64,000 bases of DNA from the NCBI GenBank assembly GCA_017452505.1, contig JAFTMI010000026.1:1-64000 (forward strand), given 5' to 3'. The position numbers and the translations under genes were made by a program. The notes beneath the pieces were generated by a model. That model searched no databases. It saw only the letters and a list, made by a program, of their open reading frames with translations, and was not told the DNA's origin. Positions 58,799 to 64,000 of the stretch are shown here, in pieces (the stretch's first letter is position 1; each line of letters starts with the position of its first letter). This DNA comes from Oscillospiraceae bacterium (GTDB lineage Bacteria > Bacillota > Clostridia > Oscillospirales > Oscillospiraceae).

Positions 58799-61126
58799 AT
58801 GCATATTAAACGATGGGATGGAAAGCCGGAAAGATGGGCCAGATACAAATATAATCTTACCACCAATATAGGTGAGAACGGAAAGCGTCTTACCGGCTGC
58901 GAAGAGCATGTTGCTCTTTCCAAAGCTGTTGCCGAGGAGGGTATGGTGCTGCTGGAAAATAATGGTCTCCTTCCGCTAAAAGAGGGGACAAAAGTCGCTC
59001 TTTTTGGTGTTGGCTCGTTGGATTTTGTAAAAGGCGGCGGTGGCAGCGGACGGGTATTTCCTGCCTATACCCGTAATGTTTATGAGGGATTTGCGGCAAA
59101 AGCACCACGGTTCAGCATTTATGAACCCCTGTCTCAGTATTATTACGATTATGCTATGAACCAATGTGAGGCAGACCCTCGCATCCATAATTATTTTGCC
59201 CTTGTCCAGGAGACTGAAGTTCCCGAAACGCTGGTTTGCGACGCGGCTAAGAACGCGGATGTGGCTGTGATCGTGATCCACCGCTACTCCGGCGAATCCA
59301 GCGACCGCAAAGCAGAAAAGGGCGATTTCTACTTAACGGATGTGGAACAGAAATTAGTGGACGATGTGACTGCCGCTTTTGCACACAGTGTAGTCGTATT
59401 GAATGTTGGCGCTATTGTGGATACCGAATGGATTCGCAATAATCCTAAGATTGACGCTGCTCTTCTGGCCTGGCAGCCGGGCATGGAAGGCGGTTTGGTG
59501 GTTGCGGATATTCTCTGCGGCGATGTAAACCCATCCGGCAAACTGGTGGACACCTTCGCAAAATCCTTCAGTGACTATCCCTCCGCAGATACCTTCCATG
59601 CCAGCGATGATTATGTGGCATATTATGAGGATATCTATGTTGGCTACCGGTATTTTGAAACCATTCCGGGTGCCAAGGAAAGGGTGAATTATCCTTTCGG
59701 TTACGGCCTGTCCTATACCCAATTTGACAAGAGTAGGCCCGTTGCGGCTTTGAAGGATGACAAGATCGAAGTTACTGTCTCTGTTACCAATGCGGGTAAT
59801 CTTCCGGGTAAAGAGGTCATCCAGGTTTACTTCTCCGCGCCTCAGGGCCGTTTGGGCAAGAGTGCTATCAGCTTGATTGGTTTCCAAAAAACAAAGCTGC
59901 TTGCTCCCGGCGAAAAGGAAGATATTACGATTACCTTCCCGGTGTCCGATATGGCAAGCTTTGACGATTTGGGTAAATGTCAAATGTCTGCCTATGTGCT
60001 GGAGCAGGGTAATTATCAATTCTTTGCGGGTACAAGCTGTCGTGAACTCCAAAAGTGTGACTATGAATACACTGTGACTGAGGAATTTGTTGTCACCAAA
60101 CAACTGAAGCAGCTTTGTGCCCCCAATATGTTGGAAAAGCGAATGCTCTCCGATGGCAGTTTTGAGGAACTCCCTGCATTCCCCATTGTTCATTATCCTG
60201 CGCAGCCCATTGAGAGTTCAGCTGTAAAAGCTCCTGAAAAGCTGCAACCCCTGTCTGCTGTTGCGGAAGGCAAACTCTCCTTGGATGAATTTGTGGCACA
60301 GATGACCGACGAGGAGCTGATCCAAATGGTCAGCGGCATTCCCGATCGGGGCCTGGCCAATACCAATGGTTGGGGCGGTATTGACCGTCTGGGAATTCCG
60401 GCTGTAATGACAGCGGATGGCCCTGCCGGTTTCCGTATAAATCCTGCAGTTGGCATTCCTACAACAGCCTGGCCTTGTGCAACCCTGGTTGCCAGCACCT
60501 GGAATCCGGAATTAAGCTATGAAATGGGTGTTGCCGGTGGTATGGAATGTAAGGAAAACGGCATCGCCACCTGGCTCACGCCGGCAATGAATATCCACCG
60601 CAACCCACTGTGTGGCAGAAACTTCGAGTATTACAGCGAAGACCCCTTGATTGCCGGTAAATTTGCCGCCGCTAAGGTACGGGGCATTCAGAGTACGCAC
60701 ACAGCCGCCTCTGTGAAGCATTTTGTGGCGAACAACAAAGAAACTAACCGCTATTACAGTGACAGCCGTATGTCCGAGCGTGCGTTGCGGGAGATATACC
60801 TGCGGGGCTTTGAAATTTGTGTGAAGGAGTCCCAGCCTTGGACAATAATGACTTCTTATAATGTTCTCAACGGACGGCGCGTCTGCGAATGCTTTGAGCT
60901 GTTAGACGGTATTCTCCGCGGTGAATGGGGATATAGCAATATGGTCATTACTGACTGGCATGGCCCCTGTAACCAGGAGCACAATATTATCGCCGGTAAT
61001 GATGTGCGTATGCCTACCGGCTACCCGGATGTCCTGCGGGAAGCACTGAAACACAGAAGAATTCGAAGAGAGCATTTGGAAATTTGCGTGAAGCGTATTT
61101 TAGAAATGATCTTGAAATTAGATTGA
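58799..61126 (+). CDS. Glycoside hydrolase family 3, domain-permuted beta-glucosidase type
   Basis: A 775-residue protein with the GH3 domains in swapped order. Residues ~30-320 are the GH3 C-terminal sandwich (AVAEEGMVLLENNGLLPL), then a Fn3-like domain (~330-420), and the TIM barrel is at the C-terminal end (GIDRLGIPAVMTADGPAGFR, NIHRNPLCGRNFEYYSEDP, VKHFVANN). The nucleophile is Asp719 in MVITDWHG. Such permuted GH3s are known from Ruminococcus-type bacteria. No signal peptide, so it acts in the cytoplasm. The ATG at 58799 has better spacing from AAAAGGAGGG than the one at 58793. Confidence 0.92.
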   Translation: MHIKRWDGKPERWARYKYNLTTNIGENGKRLTGCEEHVALSKAVAEEGMVLLENNGLLPLKEGTKVALFGVGSLDFVKGGGGSGRVFPAYTRNVYEGFAAKAPRFSIYEPLSQYYYDYAMNQCEADPRIHNYFALVQETEVPETLVCDAAKNADVAVIVIHRYSGESSDRKAEKGDFYLTDVEQKLVDDVTAAFAHSVVVLNVGAIVDTEWIRNNPKIDAALLAWQPGMEGGLVVADILCGDVNPSGKLVDTFAKSFSDYPSADTFHASDDYVAYYEDIYVGYRYFETIPGAKERVNYPFGYGLSYTQFDKSRPVAALKDDKIEVTVSVTNAGNLPGKEVIQVYFSAPQGRLGKSAISLIGFQKTKLLAPGEKEDITITFPVSDMASFDDLGKCQMSAYVLEQGNYQFFAGTSCRELQKCDYEYTVTEEFVVTKQLKQLCAPNMLEKRMLSDGSFEELPAFPIVHYPAQPIESSAVKAPEKLQPLSAVAEGKLSLDEFVAQMTDEELIQMVSGIPDRGLANTNGWGGIDRLGIPAVMTADGPAGFRINPAVGIPTTAWPCATLVASTWNPELSYEMGVAGGMECKENGIATWLTPAMNIHRNPLCGRNFEYYSEDPLIAGKFAAAKVRGIQSTHTAASVKHFVANNKETNRYYSDSRMSERALREIYLRGFEICVKESQPWTIMTSYNVLNGRRVCECFELLDGILRGEWGYSNMVITDWHGPCNQEHNIIAGNDVRMPTGYPDVLREALKHRRIRREHLEICVKRILEMILKLD

Positions 61127-61155
61127 GAAAAGCCCTGCCATTGGCAGGGCTTTTC
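61127..61155. terminator. Bidirectional terminator between GH3 and GH4 genes
   Basis: GAAAAGCCCTGCC (61127-61139), loop ATT, GGCAGGGCTTTTC (61143-61155). Confidence 0.9.
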
Positions 61156-61157
61156 AG

Positions 61158-62477
61158 TTAGTTAAACTTGGGCATCCAATCGCCGTGGGCCTCGATCAGT
61201 TCGTCCACCATCTTCTTGATGGAGTCAATATCCAATTCGCTGCCGGTGTGTGGGTCAAGCATAGCGGCCTGGTAGATATGATCCTTTTTGTGAGTCTTGG
61301 CTGCTTCGATGGTCAGCAGCTGCACATTGATATTGGTCATATTCATGGCTGCGCACTGCACAGGTAACTTACCAACATAGCAGGGGGTCACGCCGTTGCC
61401 GTTTACCAAACAGGGGACTTCCACGCAGGCATCGGCAGGCAGATTGGTGATGAGGTGGTTGGTGTTTAACACATTGCCGCCGATCTCATAGGGCGTGTTG
61501 GTGACGATGGACTCCATGATATGGGACGCATACTCCAGAGAGCGGCTGTGTTCCTTGATACCGGAAGAAAGAATTTCCTGATACTCATTCTTCCAGGCGT
61601 TGATTTGGTTGATACAGCGCCGGGGATACTCGTCCAGGGGGATGTTGTACCGCTCAATCAGCTCCGGGTACTTGGATTTGATGTAGAAGGGATTGTATTC
61701 TGCGTTGTGTTCGCTGGATTCGGTGCAGTAGTAGCCGAAATGCTTGATATAATCCAGCCGTACTTTATTTTTGCAGTCCGGATCATGCAGCTTACCCTCA
61801 ATGAGGGTTTTGATCTCGGGATAGAGGTCATTACCGAATTTGTCCTTGATCTCCAGCAACCAGGCCATATGGTTGATGCCGGCGATCAAAGTCTTGCAAC
61901 CCTCTAACTTTTCCTCCAAGCCAACAGTTTCCAGTAAGCTCTTGGCACAGACCTGTACACTGTGACACAGACCGACTGTTTTTACGCCGGTGTAGTGCTG
62001 CATATAGCTGGAAAGCATAGCCATGGGATTGGTGTAATTGAGCAGAAGGGCGTTGGGGCAAACTTCTTCCATATCCCGGGCGAAATCTTCCATTACGGGA
62101 ATGGTGCGAAGAGCGCGCATAATGCCGCCAATGCCCAGGGTATCGGCGATAGTCTGCTGCAGACCGTATTTCTTGGGGATTTCAAAATCGATGATAGTGC
62201 AGGGATCATAGCCGCCAACCTGAATAGCATTTATAACAAAATCGGCATCCTTTAAGGCAGCTTTTCGCTGTTCAACACCTGCAAAACAGGTGATTTTGCC
62301 GTAACCGCCTTTTTCTTTCTTCATGGCTTCCAAAATGACACGGCTTTGCTCCGTTCTTTGAGGATCAATGTCATAAAGAGCAAATTCGCTGTCTCGCAGA
62401 GCCTCACTGCACATACAGTCGCCAATTACGTTTCGGGCAAATACGGTGCTGCCAGCACCTAAAAATGTTATTTTCAC
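61158..62477 (-). CDS. Glycoside hydrolase family 4 (MelA-like alpha-galactosidase/glucosidase)
   Basis: A 439-residue NAD+- and Mn2+-dependent glycosidase. ITFLGAGSTVFARNVIGD binds NAD+, LGIGGIMRALRTIP, NYTNPMAML, the metal-binding GLCHSVQ (Cys, His) and AGINHMAWL are of the MelA/AglA subgroup rather than 6-phospho-glucosidases. Oxidation at C3 drives the elimination. I chose the GTG at 62477, spaced 8 bases from AAGGAAGTG; a GTG three codons earlier is inside that site. Convergent with GH3 and divergent from AraC. Confidence 0.9.
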   Translation of the reverse strand: MKITFLGAGSTVFARNVIGDCMCSEALRDSEFALYDIDPQRTEQSRVILEAMKKEKGGYGKITCFAGVEQRKAALKDADFVINAIQVGGYDPCTIIDFEIPKKYGLQQTIADTLGIGGIMRALRTIPVMEDFARDMEEVCPNALLLNYTNPMAMLSSYMQHYTGVKTVGLCHSVQVCAKSLLETVGLEEKLEGCKTLIAGINHMAWLLEIKDKFGNDLYPEIKTLIEGKLHDPDCKNKVRLDYIKHFGYYCTESSEHNAEYNPFYIKSKYPELIERYNIPLDEYPRRCINQINAWKNEYQEILSSGIKEHSRSLEYASHIMESIVTNTPYEIGGNVLNTNHLITNLPADACVEVPCLVNGNGVTPCYVGKLPVQCAAMNMTNINVQLLTIEAAKTHKKDHIYQAAMLDPHTGSELDIDSIKKMVDELIEAHGDWMPKFN

Positions 62478-62507
62478 AAATTGCACTTCCTTTATGAAAA
62501 ATTTTGT

Positions 62508-62546
62508 TGTATACTGATATTATACAGAATTTGTTGGCTATGAAAA
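62508..62546 (-). promoter_or_regulatory. Promoter of the GH4 gene with inverted repeat
   Basis: On the minus strand TATAAT (62524-62519) is preceded at 16 bases by TTTTCA (62546-62541). TGTATA (62508-62513) and TATACA (62521-62526) form an inverted repeat across the -10. Confidence 0.5.
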
Positions 62547-62595
62547 TTGCTGAGTGTTTTGAAAACTTAGCATATTGTTAGCTGTGAGGTGCGCT

Positions 62596-63363
62596 ATGAA
62601 TTTGTCTGAAATTATCATTGATGAGCATTATGAGGGCTTGAACCCTATGCAGTTGGGGCATGAGCGGTGCGAGCCGGGGCATAGCTACGGTCCTGCTGTC
62701 CGTACTCATTGGCTGCTGCACTATGTGGTTAGCGGGTGCGGATATTTCACAAAAGAGGGAAAGACCCATTTGGTTTCACCCGGGGAAACCTTTGTGATTG
62801 CACCCTATGAGGAAACCTATTATGAAGCAGATATGGAAAATCCCTGGCATTATATTTGGATCGGCTTTACCGGTGTGCTTCCCTGTGAGCTGAATATACC
62901 CGTGCTGCATAAACCGGAGCTGGGGGATATATTCACTGATGCACTGGGGTGCAAAGGTATGAACCGGGGCAAAAGTGCTTTCTTGGCAGGTAAGCTGTGG
63001 CAGATATTTGCCTGCCTGTTGGAAGAGAACCCGGCAGAGCAGGACTACATCAGCCAGGCCATTCACTGTATGAAATTAGAGTATGCTGATGGGATCACCG
63101 TTGCAGAGATTGCCAAACGGTTGAGTTTAAACCGCAGCTATTTTTCGGTTTTGTTTAAGGAACGGACCGGACAGACACCCCAGGATTACCTCACGGCCCT
63201 GCGAATGGAAAAGGCAATTGAACTGATGACCCAACACGGAAAATCTCCCTCCATTGCTGCTGCATCCACCGGCTATAGCGATATCTACAATTTCTCCCGT
63301 ATGTTTAAGCGCTATACAGGACTTTCTCCAAGGGTATATATACAGCAAAAGAGCAGGCATTAA
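62596..63363 (+). CDS. AraC-family transcriptional regulator
   Basis: A 255-residue regulator: cupin sensor (HWLLHYVVSGCGYFTKEGKT; VSPGETFVIAPYEETYYEAD) and C-terminal HTH (ITVAEIAKRLSLNRSYFSVL; FKERTGQTPQDYLTALRMEK; SPSIAAASTGYSDIYNFSRM), ending YTGLSPRVYIQ. This matches the sugar-responsive AraC group that activates GH4 and GH36 genes. The start at 62596 follows GTGAGGTGCGCT. Divergent from the GH4 gene, which it probably controls. Confidence 0.9.
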   Translation: MNLSEIIIDEHYEGLNPMQLGHERCEPGHSYGPAVRTHWLLHYVVSGCGYFTKEGKTHLVSPGETFVIAPYEETYYEADMENPWHYIWIGFTGVLPCELNIPVLHKPELGDIFTDALGCKGMNRGKSAFLAGKLWQIFACLLEENPAEQDYISQAIHCMKLEYADGITVAEIAKRLSLNRSYFSVLFKERTGQTPQDYLTALRMEKAIELMTQHGKSPSIAAASTGYSDIYNFSRMFKRYTGLSPRVYIQQKSRH

Positions 63364-63374
63364 GCCTGCTCTTT
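63348..63374. terminator. Bidirectional terminator overlapping the AraC stop codon
   Basis: AAAGAGCAGGC (63348-63358), loop ATTAA, GCCTGCTCTTT (63364-63374). Confidence 0.85.
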
Positions 63375-63377
63375 GTG

Positions 63378-64000
63378 TTACAGATTCAACTTGAGATCGC
63401 CGTCCTTGATCCAGTTCAGCTTTCGCATGAGCTCACATACGATCAAGCTGATAATGGCAGGGAGGATAAAGCAAATCAGTACCATTCCAACCCAGTCCAT
63501 AGCGGTGATAGCAGCCTTTGCGCCGCTGGCTACATCGTTTACCCAGCCGGTATAAACACCGATCTGACCGACCAAACCGCAGGTACCCATACCGGAGGAG
63601 ACCGGCGCGCCGTTCATTTGCAGTTTAAACAGGCAGGTAGCCAAAGGACCGGTAATAGCGGATGCAACTACAGGGGGGATCCAGCAGCGGGGATTTTTTA
63701 CTAAATTAGGCATTTGCAGCATACTGGTGCCGATGCCTTGGGCAACAAGCCCACCCCAGCGGTTTTCCTTAAAGCTCATCACAGCAAAGCCAATCATATG
63801 GGCGCAGCAACCGGCAACAGCAGCGCCACCGGCAAGACCGGTAAGTCCAAAAGCAGCACAGATAGCTGCAGAGCTGATGGGCAATGTCAGCGCAATGCCG
63901 ATGATAACAGAAACCAAAATACCCATGAAGAAGGGTTGCAGATCTGTTGCCCACATTACTGCCGTACCAACAGACTTGGCGGCGGTGCCGATGGGCTCTG
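63378..64000 (-). CDS. PTS-type sugar transporter IIC subunit, 5'-truncated by the window edge
   Basis: The frame is open to base 64000, giving 206 C-terminal residues; the ATG at 63956 is internal because EPIGTAAKSVGTAV continues upstream. About six membrane helices are visible: FFMGILVSVIIGIALTLPI, SSAAICAAFGLTGLAGGAA, and others. The motif NGAPVSSGMGTCGLVGQIG is of the PTS_EIIC_2 family. This family lacks the fused IIA/IIB domains and its substrates are poorly known. It is convergent with AraC. Confidence 0.75.
   Translation of the reverse strand, partial: EPIGTAAKSVGTAVMWATDLQPFFMGILVSVIIGIALTLPISSAAICAAFGLTGLAGGAAVAGCCAHMIGFAVMSFKENRWGGLVAQGIGTSMLQMPNLVKNPRCWIPPVVASAITGPLATCLFKLQMNGAPVSSGMGTCGLVGQIGVYTGWVNDVASGAKAAITAMDWVGMVLICFILPAIISLIVCELMRKLNWIKDGDLKLNL

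Noticed and set aside
1..64000. tRNA genes, insertion sequences, phage or integrase genes, classical CRISPR arrays
   Set aside because: I looked for T-loop and anticodon arms, transposase motifs and regularly spaced repeats with unique spacers and saw none. The palindromic repeats are the only mobile-like DNA.

Overview
The window is a stretch of chromosome from an endospore-lineage Firmicute, most likely a gut anaerobe of the Clostridia (Oscillospiraceae/Ruminococcaceae type). Reasons: TTGACA-N17-TATAAT promoters, strong GGAGG ribosome binding sites with frequent TTG/GTG starts, sporulation genes (spoIID, ytfJ/gerW), the Firmicute gene orders ylxM-ffh-rpsP-khpA-rimM-trmD and SRP RNA-dnaX-ybaB-recR, a PyrK-dependent dihydroorotate dehydrogenase, and a GGGtGRT-family protein. 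The organism assignment is an inference from content; no rRNA is present.

Layout. 1-8417: end of a GGGtGRT gene, an Xre regulator, a DUF6062 gene, the rplM-rpsI operon on the minus strand, a TtcA-like tRNA thiolase, a cluster of short palindromic repeats, a surface BspA-type leucine-rich repeat protein divergent from a small HTH regulator with palindromic sites between them, a small membrane protein, dus and an M23 peptidase. 8457-17070: UMP synthesis operon pyrC-carB-pyrK-pyrD-pyrF-pyrE-pyrB, with no carA. 17119-28565: IMP synthesis operon behind a ZTP (pfl) riboswitch: purE-C-F-M-N, a PurO-like IMP cyclohydrolase, a stand-alone AICAR transformylase, purD, purL. 28570-29404: a metallo-beta-lactamase-fold enzyme. 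35088 down to 29407: a tight minus-strand operon znuA-znuC-znuB-trmO-MATE-acetate kinase-like. 35198-39843: a small hypothetical, a GNAT enzyme, then the SRP/ribosome maturation operon. 39878-41623: a membrane-anchored leucine-rich repeat protein. 41763-47812: spoIID, metA, a TGS-nucleoside kinase, and tdh-kbl. 47849-54681: a small membrane protein, then scpA-scpB-DUF2953-ytfJ-dacF-rluB, then rpiR and a BaiN-like flavoprotein. 54747-57892: acpP, SRP RNA, dnaX-ybaB-recR. 57909-64000: sugar utilisation (two AraC regulators, a permuted GH3, a GH4 and a PTS IIC subunit running off the end).

How it works together. The two long nucleotide operons supply almost the whole pyrimidine route and the steps from PRPP to IMP, except carA, purK, purB and everything after IMP. 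Several enzymes have unusual forms: PurF has lost its glutaminase nucleophile and neighbouring active-site motifs, PurH is replaced by two separate proteins, and PyrB carries only the zinc module of PyrI. The remaining genes are mostly housekeeping. The most interesting points are the degenerate PurF, the ZnuABC-TrmO-MATE-kinase operon, the operator palindromes between the leucine-rich repeat gene and its HTH neighbour, and several hairpins that cover start sites.
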